64,000 nt of DNA, taken from NCBI GenBank assembly GCA_046347945.1, contig JAXMFB010000010.1, forward strand, positions 1-64,000, given 5' to 3'. Both the position numbers and the translations under genes were made by a program. Numbering within the stretch: the stretch's first letter is position 1; each line of letters begins with the position of its first letter. Positions 18,353-27,705 of this stretch are shown in pieces. The stretch is from Zeimonas sp046347945 (GTDB lineage Bacteria; Pseudomonadota; Gammaproteobacteria; Burkholderiales; Burkholderiaceae_E). A model generated the notes under the pieces. It saw only the letters and a program-made list of their open reading frames with translations. It was not told where the DNA came from and did not search any database.

Positions 18353-19377
18353 GCTGCATGGCTCCGCAGGAACTGGGTGTCGTTGGCCGCACCGGCGCGG
18401 CCGTTCTGCGCGAGGAAACCCTCGACCGCCGCGAGTTGGGCCTCGGCGGATTCGAGTGCGTTGAACGCGGCGAGGAACGGTTGCGCGCCCGGCCGGCCGG
18501 AGAGGTACCAGCCGACGTGCTTGCGCGCGCTGCGAACGCCGCGCTCCTCGCCGTGGAACGCGTAGTGATCGAGCAGGTGATCGCGCAGCAGCATGGCGAT
18601 CGCGGCGTCTTCGGGCTCGGCGAGCAGCTCGCCGGTCTCGAGGAAGTGGGCGATCTCGCGGAAGATCCAGGGTCGGCCCTGCGCGGCACGGCCGATCATC
18701 ACCGCGTCGGCGCCGGTGGCGCGCAGGACCTCGCGCGCGGCCTGCGGCGAGTCGATGTCGCCGTTGGCGACCACCGGGATCGACACGGCCGACTTGACCT
18801 CGCCGATCGTCGCGTACTCGGCGCGGCCGCCGAACGCGCAGGCGCGGGTGCGCCCGTGCACGGCGAGCATCGCCGCCCCGGCCGACTCGAACGCGCGCGC
18901 CAGCCTCACGGCATTGCGCGAGGAGGGCGTCGGCCCGGTGCGCAGCTTGACGGTGACAGGCACTTCGACGGCGCGCACGACCGCCTCGACGATCGCGATG
19001 GCCAGCGGCTCGTCGGCCATCAGTGCAGAACCGGCCGCCACGCTGCAGACCTTCTTCGCCGGGCAGCCCATGTTGATGTCGATGACCTGGGCGCCGCGGT
19101 CGACGTTGTAGCGCGCGGCCTCGGCCATCATCGCCGGATCGGCGCCGGCGATCTGCACGGCCCTGGGCTCGATCTCGCCCGCGTGATCGGTGCGTCGCGA
19201 AGTCTTGACGCTCGCCCACAGGCGCGGGTTCGACGCCGCCATCTCCGAGACCGCGTAGCCCGCGCCGAGCCGCTTGCACAGCTGGCGGAACGGCCGGTCG
19301 GTGACGCCCGCCATCGGCGCCACGAACACGCGATTGCGCAGCGTGTGCGGGCCGATCTTCATCGTTGTCGGGACCAT
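18349..19377 (-). CDS. dusB: tRNA-dihydrouridine synthase B
   Basis: A 342-residue flavoenzyme that reduces specific uridines in the tRNA D-loop. The TIM barrel starts KIGPHTLRNRVFVAPMAGVT. The catalytic cysteine is in INMGCPAKKV, and FMN-binding stretches include VVANGDIDSPQ and MIGRAAQGRPWIF. Two possible ATG codons, 19377 (MVPTT) and 19362 (MKIGP), precede the conserved domain. The frame is open to 19503, but the extra 42 residues do not resemble the family. It heads the dusB-fis-purH-ruvCAB operon, with 142 bases between it and the upstream UbiH-like gene. Confidence 0.94.
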   Translation of the reverse strand: MVPTTMKIGPHTLRNRVFVAPMAGVTDRPFRQLCKRLGAGYAVSEMAASNPRLWASVKTSRRTDHAGEIEPRAVQIAGADPAMMAEAARYNVDRGAQVIDINMGCPAKKVCSVAAGSALMADEPLAIAIVEAVVRAVEVPVTVKLRTGPTPSSRNAVRLARAFESAGAAMLAVHGRTRACAFGGRAEYATIGEVKSAVSIPVVANGDIDSPQAAREVLRATGADAVMIGRAAQGRPWIFREIAHFLETGELLAEPEDAAIAMLLRDHLLDHYAFHGEERGVRSARKHVGWYLSGRPGAQPFLAAFNALESAEAQLAAVEGFLAQNGRAGAANDTQFLRSHAA

Positions 19378-19519
19378 CGCGAGAGAACCGGATGCGGGCT
19401 TCGAACAAGGGGAGCGCGATTCTATCGAAAACGACGCTGCCCAAGAAGTGTGCAGGGCAGCAAACGCGCAAAAAGAGACGCTCGGTGAACAACGCTCGAA
19501 CAAACTGCGTCCGAAAGAT

Positions 19520-20608
19520 TCAGGCGTTGCGCAGTCCGAAGGCCAGCGAAGCGGCCAGCACGTTGCGCGCCGGCGCGACGAGGTCGAGCGCGCCGAGCGC
19601 GAGCGATTCGAGTCGCGCGATCGCCGGAAACGTGAACGCCTGCGCGAGCGTGTCGGTGACAGCGACCGTCAGGCCGCGATCGGCGCGCCGCGCACGCGCG
19701 AAGCGCGTCGTCACTTCGTCGAGGCGCCGGCCCGACGCGCGCAGATCTCCGAGCAGGGCGGCGAGCTCGAAGGCGTCGCGAAGGCCAAGGTTCAGGCCCT
19801 GGCCGGCCACGGGGTGCAGCGCCTGCGCGGCATTGCCGATCGCGAGCCGTCGCGGATCGGCATCGGCCGCGCGAACGCGCCGCTGCAGCGGCGTGAGCAC
19901 GCGATCGCTGTCGAGACGCAGCGCACCGAGCGCGCCACCGAACACGGCCAGGAGTTCGGCCTCGAACGCCGGCGCGTCGAGCGCGGCGCGGCGCGCGGCT
20001 TCGTCGGGCCGAGCGCACCAGACCAGCGCGTAGCGTCGCGCCTGCGGCAGCGGGAGCAGCGCCAACGGGCCTTCGTCGGTGAAGCGCTCGAACGCGGCGC
20101 CGTGCCCGTCGCGATCGACGACGAGCTCGGCGAGCAGCGCGGTTTGACCGAAGTCACGCACCTTCGACGCAGCGCCCGGGTCGCCGTCGGCGACGACGGT
20201 CAGCGCGGGGGCGGCCTCGCGGTCGGCGGCCGGCGGCGCGGATCGCTGGCGCGCGGCCCATGCAGCGGCGAGCGCGCGATGCAGCGGCCCGTAGCGCAAC
20301 ACGTAGCCGAGCGCCGGTGCGCGCAGGTCGGCGGCGTGCATCCGCGTGCGCCCGGCGCGGCCGTGCAGCGACACCTCGACGCGCAGGATCGGCGCTGCGG
20401 GCGCAGGCGTGGCCACCCGTGACAGCAGCTGCCAGCTGCCCAGCGACAGTGCGATGCAGCGCGACTCGAGCCAGGGAGGAAGCTCGGCGGGAATCGGGTC
20501 GATGGAAATCGACCCGGCGTCGAATCCCTGGCGCGACAGGAACAGCGCGAGCGCCATCGCGACCGGGCCGCGCCCTTCGATGCGCAGGACCTGCCGATCG
20601 GTGCTCAT
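19520..20608 (-). CDS. UbiH/UbiF-type FAD-dependent hydroxylase
   Basis: A 362-residue flavoprotein monooxygenase of the UbiH/COQ6 family, expected to hydroxylate the ubiquinone ring. The C-terminal FAD motif is clear: AIGNAAQALHPVAGQGLNLGLRDAFELA (about 270-297). The N-terminal dinucleotide fold is weak: the usual GxGxxG is replaced by IEGRGPVAMALAL near residues 10-22, so only a GRGP turn remains. It overlaps the pepP stop by four bases, matching the pepP-ubiH order of many proteobacteria. Which ring position it acts on cannot be told. Confidence 0.85.
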   Translation of the reverse strand: MSTDRQVLRIEGRGPVAMALALFLSRQGFDAGSISIDPIPAELPPWLESRCIALSLGSWQLLSRVATPAPAAPILRVEVSLHGRAGRTRMHAADLRAPALGYVLRYGPLHRALAAAWAARQRSAPPAADREAAPALTVVADGDPGAASKVRDFGQTALLAELVVDRDGHGAAFERFTDEGPLALLPLPQARRYALVWCARPDEAARRAALDAPAFEAELLAVFGGALGALRLDSDRVLTPLQRRVRAADADPRRLAIGNAAQALHPVAGQGLNLGLRDAFELAALLGDLRASGRRLDEVTTRFARARRADRGLTVAVTDTLAQAFTFPAIARLESLALGALDLVAPARNVLAASLAFGLRNA

Positions 20609-21984
20609 CCGCGCATCAGTGCCTCGATGTCGTCGACGCGCGTGGGCGCGTCGACGGTGGGGATGTCGCAACCCGATGCGGTGACGAGCGCGTCGTCCTC
20701 GATGCGGATGCCGATGTCGTGGAACTCGGTGGGCACGTCGGGGGCAGCGCGAACGTAGAGGCCCGGCTCGACCGTCAGCACCATGCCGGGCGCGAGCACG
20801 CGCCAGGGCTTGCCGGTGTCGGCGGCCGTCGCGCCGGCCTTCACCGCGGCCGGGGCGCCCGCCCCGGCGGCGGGCGCCGGGGCACCAGGCTCGCGGTAAT
20901 CGCCGCAATCGTGTACGTCCATGCCCAGCCAGTGGCCGGTGCGGTGCATGTAGAAGCGCTTGTAGGCACCGGACTCGATCACGCCGTCGAGGCTGCCCGC
21001 GACCAGCCTGCAGTCGATCATCCCCTGGGCGAGCACGCGCACCGCGGCGTCGTGCGGGTCGATGAAGCGCGCGCCGGGACGCGTCGCGTCGATTGCGGCG
21101 CGCTGCGCATCGAGCACGATCTCGTAGAGCGTGCGTTGCGGCCCGCCGAAGCGGCCGTTGACCGGATAGGTGCGGGTGATGTCGGACGCGTAGCCGTCGA
21201 GTTCGCAGCCGGCGTCGATCAGCAGCAGCTCGCCGTCGGCGAGCCGCGCGTCGTTGCCGCGGTAGTGCAGCACGCAGGCATTGCGGCCGCCGGCGACGAT
21301 CGAGCCGTAGGCCGGGAATTGCGAGCCGTTGCGGCGGAACTCGTGCAGCAGCTCGGCCTCGATCTCGTACTCGTGGCAGCCCGGGCGCGTCGCGCGCATC
21401 GCACGCACGTGCGCCGCCGAGGAAATCTGCGCCGCGCGGCGCATCGTCGCGATCTCGTGCTCGTCCTTGACGAGGCGCATCTCGTCGAGCACGGCGCGCA
21501 GGTCGAAGGCCTGCGCAGGCGCGACGACGCCGGCCCGCGCCTGCGCGCGCACGGTGCCGAGCCAGCGGTGCACGCGCGCGTCGAGCGCCTCGTCGGCGCC
21601 CAGCGCGTACCAGAGCGCAGGCCGGTCGGCGAGCAGCTTGGGCAGTTCCTCGTCGAGGCTCCGGAACGGCAGGCCGCGGTCGAAGCCGAAGCGCTCGCGG
21701 GCTTCGTCGGGCCCGAAGCGAAAGCCGTCCCAGATCTCGCGCTCCTCGTTCTTCTCGCGGCAGAACAGGATCGACTCGGTCGTCGCGCCATCGGCGACCA
21801 GCACCATCGCGGCTTCGGGCTCGGGAAAACCGGTCAGGTAGTAGAAGTAGCTGTCCCAGCGATACGGGTACTCGCTGTCGCGGTTGCGCGCGACCTCGGG
21901 CGCCGTGAAGGCGATCGCGACGCCGCCGCCGTGCGCGCGCATCGTCTCGGCCAGTCGTTGTCTGCGGGTGTCGTGGGGGAGCAT
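20605..21984 (-). CDS. pepP: Xaa-Pro aminopeptidase
   Basis: A 459-residue cytosolic metallopeptidase that removes an N-terminal residue before proline. The N-terminal creatinase-like domain is about 1-170. The pita-bread catalytic domain has metal ligands in LLIDAGCELDGYASDITRTY, in MHRTGHWLGMDVHD and in LTVEPGLYV, with a last acidic ligand near DIGIRIEDD. An insertion of about 25 Ala/Gly/Pro-rich residues (near 355-380) between HDCGDYREPG and PWRVLAPGMV is longer than usual. It lies 12 bases after murU. Confidence 0.95.
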   Translation of the reverse strand: MLPHDTRRQRLAETMRAHGGGVAIAFTAPEVARNRDSEYPYRWDSYFYYLTGFPEPEAAMVLVADGATTESILFCREKNEEREIWDGFRFGPDEARERFGFDRGLPFRSLDEELPKLLADRPALWYALGADEALDARVHRWLGTVRAQARAGVVAPAQAFDLRAVLDEMRLVKDEHEIATMRRAAQISSAAHVRAMRATRPGCHEYEIEAELLHEFRRNGSQFPAYGSIVAGGRNACVLHYRGNDARLADGELLLIDAGCELDGYASDITRTYPVNGRFGGPQRTLYEIVLDAQRAAIDATRPGARFIDPHDAAVRVLAQGMIDCRLVAGSLDGVIESGAYKRFYMHRTGHWLGMDVHDCGDYREPGAPAPAAGAGAPAAVKAGATAADTGKPWRVLAPGMVLTVEPGLYVRAAPDVPTEFHDIGIRIEDDALVTASGCDIPTVDAPTRVDDIEALMRG

Positions 21985-21996
21985 GCGGGTCCTCGT

Positions 21997-22710
21997 TCAG
22001 GCGCCGGCCCGGCGCTCGCGCCGCTGCGCCTGCTGCGCCAATTGTGCATCGAGTTCGGCCAGGCGCTGCGGGGTACCCACGTCGGTCCAGCGTCCGCCGA
22101 AATACTCGGCGCCGGCCAGTCCACGTTGCGCCGCGTCGCGCAGCAGCGGCGCGAGCGGCGCCTTGGTGCCGCGCGCGATGCCGTCGAACAGCGAGGCCCG
22201 GTAGACGCCGATGCCGCTGAACGTGAGCCCCGGGATGCCGTCGGCCTGCAGCCGGCCGTCGCGTAGCGCGAAGTCGCCGTCGGGGTGGTGCGGCGGATTG
22301 TCGATCAACACGCACCAGGCCGCCAGGCCGGCGGCCCGCATCTGCGGCGCGATGGTCAGTGCGCGCGCCGGGTCGAAGTCGGTGAACACGTCGCCGGCCA
22401 TGACGAGGAACGGACCTTCGCCGAGCAGCGGCAGCGCGTTGGCGATGCCGCCGGCGGTCTCGAGCGCCTCGCCCTCGGGCGAATACCGGATGCGAAGGCC
22501 CCAGCACCCGCCGTCACCGAGCGCCTGCTCGAGCATCGTGCCGAGGTGCGCGTGGTTGATCACGACGTCGACGATGCCTGCGCGACGCAGCGCGAGCAAC
22601 TGCCATTCGATCAGCGCACGCCCTCCGGCGCGCAGCAGCGGCTTCGGACAGGTGTCGGTCAGGGGGCGCATGCGCTCGCCGCGGCCCGCGGCCAGGATCA
22701 TCGCGCGCAT
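21997..22710 (-). CDS. murU: N-acetylmuramate alpha-1-phosphate uridylyltransferase
   Basis: A 237-residue nucleotidyltransferase that makes UDP-MurNAc from MurNAc-1-phosphate in the fosfomycin-insensitive cell-wall recycling route. The nucleotide-binding loop is MILAAGRGERMRPLTDTCPK (residues 4-23), followed by PLLRAGGRALIEWQL and the metal-site VMAGDVFTDFDP. The ATG at 22710 is chosen; a GTG at 22725 is possible. A GAGGT element overlaps the amgK stop. Pairing with amgK immediately upstream is the main reason for the specific name over a generic sugar nucleotidyltransferase. Confidence 0.87.
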   Translation of the reverse strand: MRAMILAAGRGERMRPLTDTCPKPLLRAGGRALIEWQLLALRRAGIVDVVINHAHLGTMLEQALGDGGCWGLRIRYSPEGEALETAGGIANALPLLGEGPFLVMAGDVFTDFDPARALTIAPQMRAAGLAAWCVLIDNPPHHPDGDFALRDGRLQADGIPGLTFSGIGVYRASLFDGIARGTKAPLAPLLRDAAQRGLAGAEYFGGRWTDVGTPQRLAELDAQLAQQAQRRERRAGA

Positions 22711-22726
22711 CGTCGCCGGGCCCACC

Positions 22727-23776
22727 TCAGAACGTGAGGCCGGACGCGCGCGCCGGGGAGGCGCCGGCCTGGCGCTCGACGTCTTCCATCAACCGTGCCA
22801 GCGCGTCGAACTCGCCGTAGCGGCGCGCGGCGCGCAGCGCGTAGTCGAGCACCAGCGGCATGTCGGCGAGGTAGCGATCCTTGCCGTCGCGGTAATACAG
22901 GCGCGCGAAGATGCCGAGCACCTTCAGGTGCCGCTGCAGCCCCATCCACTCGAAGTCGCGGTAGAAGTCGTCGAAGGCGGCGGCCACCGGCAGCTTGCCC
23001 CGGCGCGCGCCCTCCCAGTATCGGGCCGCCCAGTCGAGCTGGCGTTCCTCGGGCCAAGCCACGTAGGCATCGCGCAGCAGCGACACCAGGTCGTAGGCGA
23101 CCGGGCCGTAGACGGCATCCTGGAAATCGAGAATGCCGGGATTGGCAGCGCCTTCGAGCACCATCAGGTTGCGCGAATGGTAGTCGCGGTGCACGAAGAC
23201 GCGGCCCTGCGCCAGGTTGTTCGCGAGCAGCCGCTCGAAGGCGGCGGAAAGCGTGGCGCGCACGCCGGCCTCAGGTGCGACGCCCCGGTGCCGCGCCAGG
23301 TACCAGTCCGGGTACAGGTTCAGCTCGCGTTCCAGCAGCGCGCGGTCGTAGTCGGGGAAGACGCCCGGGCGGCTGGCCGCCTGCAGCGCGAGCAGCGCGT
23401 CGATCGCGTCGCGGTACAGCGAGTCGGCGTCGCCGCTGCCCAGTTGCGACAGGTACGTCGTCGACCCGAAGTCGTCGAGCAGCAGGAAGCCGCGTTCGAG
23501 GTCGGCCGCGCGCACCACCGGCACGCTGACGCCGGCCGCGGCGAACACGCGCGCGGCGTGCACGAAGGGGCGGCAATCCTCCATCGGCGGCGGCGCGTCC
23601 ATCGCGACGAGGCTCGGCGCGCCTGCGCTCGCCGCGTCGACGCGGAAGTAGCGGCGAAAGCTCGCGTCGTCGGAGGCGGGACGGATCGAGTCGAGCGCGA
23701 GCCGTTGCGCGGGCTCGAGCGAGGCGAGCCAGGCGCGCAGCTCGGCGAGTCGGACATCTTCGGAAACGGGCTTCAT
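22727..23776 (-). CDS. amgK: N-acetylmuramate/N-acetylglucosamine kinase AmgK
   Basis: A 349-residue aminoglycoside-phosphotransferase-fold kinase that phosphorylates the anomeric carbon of MurNAc/GlcNAc for recycling. The catalytic loop VFVHRDYHSRNLMV and the metal-binding ILDFQDAVYGP are both present. The frame is open up to a GTG at 23827, but that would cover the TATTAT/TATAAT promoter element. The ATG at 23776 (MKPVSEDVRLAELRAWL) is therefore preferred. It heads the long leftward run and is divergent from lptD, as in many betaproteobacteria. Confidence 0.9.
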   Translation of the reverse strand: MKPVSEDVRLAELRAWLASLEPAQRLALDSIRPASDDASFRRYFRVDAASAGAPSLVAMDAPPPMEDCRPFVHAARVFAAAGVSVPVVRAADLERGFLLLDDFGSTTYLSQLGSGDADSLYRDAIDALLALQAASRPGVFPDYDRALLERELNLYPDWYLARHRGVAPEAGVRATLSAAFERLLANNLAQGRVFVHRDYHSRNLMVLEGAANPGILDFQDAVYGPVAYDLVSLLRDAYVAWPEERQLDWAARYWEGARRGKLPVAAAFDDFYRDFEWMGLQRHLKVLGIFARLYYRDGKDRYLADMPLVLDYALRAARRYGEFDALARLMEDVERQAGASPARASGLTF

Positions 23777-23804
23777 GCGGGGCGTGCGCGCGAGGGGCAG
23801 TCCG

Positions 23805-23811
23805 TATAATA
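23805..23811. promoter_or_regulatory. Overlapping divergent -10 elements, lptD and amgK
   Basis: TATAAT (23805-23810) reads rightward toward lptD, and the same bases read leftward give TATTAT (23811-23806) toward amgK. It is the only such AT-rich hexamer in the 133-base gap. No good -35 is seen on either side at 16-18 bases. If both are used, the two transcripts compete for one site. Confidence 0.5.
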
Positions 23812-23909
23812 GTCGACTGTCGTTCACGGCCGTCGGGCGTCACGGCGTGCCGTGATCCGGCGGGCTCCCTAGACCCGCGCGACCCGTCGCGCCACCCACT
23901 GCGCGACGC

Positions 23910-26246
23910 ATGCGCCGGCCACGTATCCGCACGATCCTCGCGCACTCGACGAGCCTGCTTGCCGGATTGCTCGCGGCCACGGTCGCCGCGGCGCAGGCAC
24001 CGGGCGCGGATACCGGGGCGGACAGCAGAACCGATACCGAGGCCGGCGCGCGGCCGTCGGAGGCCTTCTCGCTGAAGCTCGATCCGAAGCTCGGCGAGGA
24101 ACGGGCCGAAATCCGCGAAGGGCGCCCGGTGTTCGGCCGCGGCGACCGGTTGTCCGGGCGCACCGGGCGCGAGACGACGCTCGAGGGCGACGCCGAGGTG
24201 CGCAAGGCGGGCACGGTCATCCGCGCCGATCGACTGACCTACTACGAGGCCGACGACGAGCTGATGGCGGTCGGCAACGTCCGGATCACTCGGCAGGGCA
24301 GCATCTTCACAGGCCCGCAGCTGCAGCTGAAGCTCGACGCCAACGAGGGCTGGTTCACGACGCCGAGCTACTACCTGGCGCAGTACGGTGGCCGCGGGCG
24401 TGCCGAGCGGGTCGATTTCCTCGGCCACGACCTCACCCGGCTGCACCGCGCGACCTACACGACCTGCGAGCCCGACAACCCGGACTGGCTGCTGCTGAGC
24501 GACACGCTGACGATCGACGAGGCGGCCGGCGACGGCACCGGGCGCTCGGCCAGCCTGTACTTCAAGGGCATGAAGATCCTCGGTGCGCCGGTGTTCACGT
24601 TCCCGCTCTCGGACGAGCGGCGCAGCGGTTTCCTGGCGCCGTCGCTGTCGATCAACTCGCGCAGCGGCGGCGAGATCGTCGTGCCGTACTACTGGAACAT
24701 CGCGCCGAACCGCGACTTCACCTTCTATCCCGGCATCAGCGTGCGCCGCGGCGCGCAACTGGGCGGGGAGTTCCGCTACCTCGAACCCACCTACTTCGGC
24801 GGCATCCGGTTCGACATGAACCCGTCGGACCCGAAGACCAACAGCAGCCGCTACTTCTTCGACTTCCACAATACGTTCACCAACTGGGGCGGCTGGGCGG
24901 GCAACTGGCTGCTGCGCGGCGTCTCCGACGACAACTACTTCATCGACTACTCGCGGTCGATCCTGAACAGCTCGCAGCGCGTGCTGCCGCGCGTGTTCAA
25001 CGCGTCCCGCGCGCTGGGCAGCGACTGGACGGTGCTGGTCAGCGTGCACACCTGGCAGGCGATCCTCGACGCGCGGCCCGGTCCGTACGAGCGCGTGCCG
25101 CAACTGCAGTTCCGCAACGTGCTGCGCGACGTGCGCGGATTCGACGTCGACACCATGCTCGACGCGACCCAGTTCGCCGCGCCTCGCGCCGGCCGGGTCG
25201 AGGGATGGCGGCTGGTCGCCAACCCGCAGGTCAGCTTCCCGATCGTGCGGGCCGGCTGGTCGGTCGTCCCCAAGCTGTCGGTGCACGCGAGCAGCTACGA
25301 GCTCGCCGACTCGGGCGCATTGCCGTCGTCGAGCAGCCGGGTGCTGCCGACCTGGTCGATCGACTCGGGCATGGTGTTCGAGCGCCCGGCGCGCTTCTTT
25401 GGGCGCGACGTCACGCAAACGCTCGAGCCGCGGCTGTTCTACGTCCGGACCCCGTACCGCGACCAGTCGACACTGCCCGTCTTCGACACCACGGTCGCCG
25501 ACTTCAACTTCGCGCAACTGTTCTCCGAGAACACCTTCATCGGCAACGACCGGATCGCCGACGTCAACCAGCTGACCGCGGCGGCGGTCTCGCGGGTGAT
25601 CGAGCCGTCCACCGGCGCCGAGCGCTTCCGCTTCGCGGTCGGCCAGCGCATCTACTTCTCGCAGCAGCGCGTCGCGATCCCCGGCATCGTGCCGCGCACC
25701 GACCAGCGCTCGGACGTGCTGCTGGCGGCCGCCGGCGACCTCGGACGGGGCATGAGCTTCGACACCGGCCTGCAGTACAGCGTGCGCGACGGAGACATTC
25801 CGCGGTTCTCCGCGCTGTGGCGCTACCTGCCGCCCGACGGCCGCATCCTCAACCTGGGCGTGCGCTACCGGCGCGACGAGCTCGGCCAGCTCGACACCTC
25901 GTGGCGCTGGCCGGTGGCGCCGCAGTGGACGATGCTCGGGCGCCTGAACTACTCGTTCCTCGGCAAGGGCGTGGACCCGATCAGCGGGGTGCCGAACGAG
26001 CGCGGCGTCATCGAGGCGGTGCTCGGCTTCGAGTACAGTGCCTGCTGCTGGGGCACCAGTTTCGTGCTGCAGCGTTTCCGCACCGCGCAGGGGCAGTCGA
26101 CGACGGCCTTCTTCCTGCAGCTCGAACTCAAGGGCCTGGCGCGGATCGGTTCCGATCCGTTTGGTATATTGCGCCGGAACATTCCGGGCTACCGCCTGCC
26201 CAACGACCGGCCCGAGCTGCCGTCGCGCTACTTCGGCTACGAGTGA
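23910..26246 (+). CDS. lptD: LPS assembly outer-membrane protein LptD
   Basis: A 778-residue outer-membrane translocon that, with LptE, inserts lipopolysaccharide into the outer leaflet. The signal peptide ends near residue 28 (VAAAQA). The N-terminal jellyroll domain (about 85-190) has GDAEVRKAGTVIRADRLTYY. The large barrel continues to the C-terminus GYE. Conserved cysteines are C186 (TTCEPDNPDW) and the consecutive pair C712-C713 (SACCWG). The N-terminal cysteine that E. coli LptD uses for one of its two disulfides is absent. The last base of its stop is the first of the surA ATG. Confidence 0.95.
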   Translation: MRRPRIRTILAHSTSLLAGLLAATVAAAQAPGADTGADSRTDTEAGARPSEAFSLKLDPKLGEERAEIREGRPVFGRGDRLSGRTGRETTLEGDAEVRKAGTVIRADRLTYYEADDELMAVGNVRITRQGSIFTGPQLQLKLDANEGWFTTPSYYLAQYGGRGRAERVDFLGHDLTRLHRATYTTCEPDNPDWLLLSDTLTIDEAAGDGTGRSASLYFKGMKILGAPVFTFPLSDERRSGFLAPSLSINSRSGGEIVVPYYWNIAPNRDFTFYPGISVRRGAQLGGEFRYLEPTYFGGIRFDMNPSDPKTNSSRYFFDFHNTFTNWGGWAGNWLLRGVSDDNYFIDYSRSILNSSQRVLPRVFNASRALGSDWTVLVSVHTWQAILDARPGPYERVPQLQFRNVLRDVRGFDVDTMLDATQFAAPRAGRVEGWRLVANPQVSFPIVRAGWSVVPKLSVHASSYELADSGALPSSSSRVLPTWSIDSGMVFERPARFFGRDVTQTLEPRLFYVRTPYRDQSTLPVFDTTVADFNFAQLFSENTFIGNDRIADVNQLTAAAVSRVIEPSTGAERFRFAVGQRIYFSQQRVAIPGIVPRTDQRSDVLLAAAGDLGRGMSFDTGLQYSVRDGDIPRFSALWRYLPPDGRILNLGVRYRRDELGQLDTSWRWPVAPQWTMLGRLNYSFLGKGVDPISGVPNERGVIEAVLGFEYSACCWGTSFVLQRFRTAQGQSTTAFFLQLELKGLARIGSDPFGILRRNIPGYRLPNDRPELPSRYFGYE

Positions 26247-27661
26247 TGCTTCGAAACCTGTTTCTCCGATCGGCTGCCGCCACCCGTGCCGCCGTACGCG
26301 CGGGTGCGGCGCGGCGGGCGCTGATGGCCTCGATCGCCGGCTTCGTCGTCCTGGCGGCGCCGGCGCCGGCGGCTGCCCAGCCCGCGCAGCCCGCGGCGGC
26401 CGGGGCTGCGGCGACGGCGGTGGCGCCGCAGCCGGTCGACCGGATCGTGGCGGTGGTCAACAGCGAGGCGATCACTGCCAGTGAGCTGGCCTTGCGGATG
26501 AAGGTCGCCCAAAGGCAACTTCGTGCCCAGAACATCGAGGCGCCGCCGACCGACGTGCTCGAGAAGCAGGTCCTCGAGCGCATGATCGTCGATCGCGCGC
26601 AACTGCAGGCGGCGCGCGACGCCGGCATTCGCGTCGACAACGCCCAGGTCGACCAGGCGCTCGGCTCGATCGCCCAGGAGAACCGGCTGACGGTCGCGCA
26701 ATTGCGCGAGCGCGTCGAGCGCGACGGCACGAGCTTCGAGCGCTTCCGCGAGGACGTGCGCGAGGAGATCATCCGGCGCCGGCTGCGCGAGCGCGAGATC
26801 GACAGCCGCGTGCAGGTCAGCGACGCCGACGTCGACGCGTTCCTGGCCTCGCAGCCGAAGGGGGCCGAGCCGGCCGCCGAGCTGCAGGTGGCGCAGATCC
26901 TTCTTGCCGTTCCCGAGGGCGCCACGGCCGAGCAGATCGAGCGGCAGCGCCTGCGCGGCGAGGAGCTGATCCGGCAGATACAGCGCGGAAACGATTTCGG
27001 CCGGCTCGCTGCGGCCTTCTCCGATGCGCCCGAGGCGATGAGCGGCGGCTCCCTCGGCTGGCGCCCCCCCGGCCGCTTGCCCCAGCTGTTCGTCGACGCG
27101 GTCGCGAAGCTGAACCCGGGCCAGGTCGCGCCGCTGCTGCGCAGCCCGGCCGGCTTTCACGTCGTGAAGCTGGTCGACCGGCGCAGCGCGGGCACCTCGG
27201 GCATCAGCAATGCGCCGGTGACGCAGACGCACGCGCGCCACATCCTGATCCGCCCGAACGAGATCATCACCGAGGACGAGGCGATGCGCCGGCTGCGCGA
27301 CATCAAGCGGCGCGTCGAGACGGGCACCGGCGATTTCGCCGAACTGGCACGTCAGTATTCGGTCGACGGCAGTGCGGGCCGTGGCGGCGACCTCGGCTGG
27401 ATCTATCCCGGCGACACCGTGCCGGAGTTCGAGCGGGCGATGAACGCGCTGGCGCCGGGCCAGGTCAGCGAGCCGGTGCGCACGCCGTTCGGCATGCACC
27501 TGATCCAGGTCCTCGAGCGGCGCACCGATGCGGCCTCGCCCGATCGCGTGCGCCAGGTCGCGCGCCAGGCGTTGCGCGAGCGGCGCGTCGAGGAGAACTA
27601 CCAGGACTGGCTGCGCCAGCTTCGCGACCGCACCTACGTCGAGTACAAGCTCGAAGGCTAG
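26246..27661 (+). CDS. surA: Periplasmic chaperone/peptidyl-prolyl isomerase SurA
   Basis: A 471-residue periplasmic chaperone that escorts outer-membrane proteins, including LptD, to the BAM complex. A signal segment is near residues 25-47. The N-terminal chaperone domain begins VDRIVAVVNSEAITASEL. Two parvulin domains follow: ELQVAQILLAVPEG to about residue 315 and THARHILIRPNEIITEDEA to about 435. The start ATG overlaps the lptD stop (TGATG), giving strict coupling. An alternative start at the internal Met near residue 27 would give a more normal signal peptide. Confidence 0.95.
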   Translation: MLRNLFLRSAAATRAAVRAGAARRALMASIAGFVVLAAPAPAAAQPAQPAAAGAAATAVAPQPVDRIVAVVNSEAITASELALRMKVAQRQLRAQNIEAPPTDVLEKQVLERMIVDRAQLQAARDAGIRVDNAQVDQALGSIAQENRLTVAQLRERVERDGTSFERFREDVREEIIRRRLREREIDSRVQVSDADVDAFLASQPKGAEPAAELQVAQILLAVPEGATAEQIERQRLRGEELIRQIQRGNDFGRLAAAFSDAPEAMSGGSLGWRPPGRLPQLFVDAVAKLNPGQVAPLLRSPAGFHVVKLVDRRSAGTSGISNAPVTQTHARHILIRPNEIITEDEAMRRLRDIKRRVETGTGDFAELARQYSVDGSAGRGGDLGWIYPGDTVPEFERAMNALAPGQVSEPVRTPFGMHLIQVLERRTDAASPDRVRQVARQALRERRVEENYQDWLRQLRDRTYVEYKLEG

Positions 27662-27705
27662 GGCCTCGGCGCGGGGACGATCGTAGTGCGAACAGGCCCC
27701 AGAGC

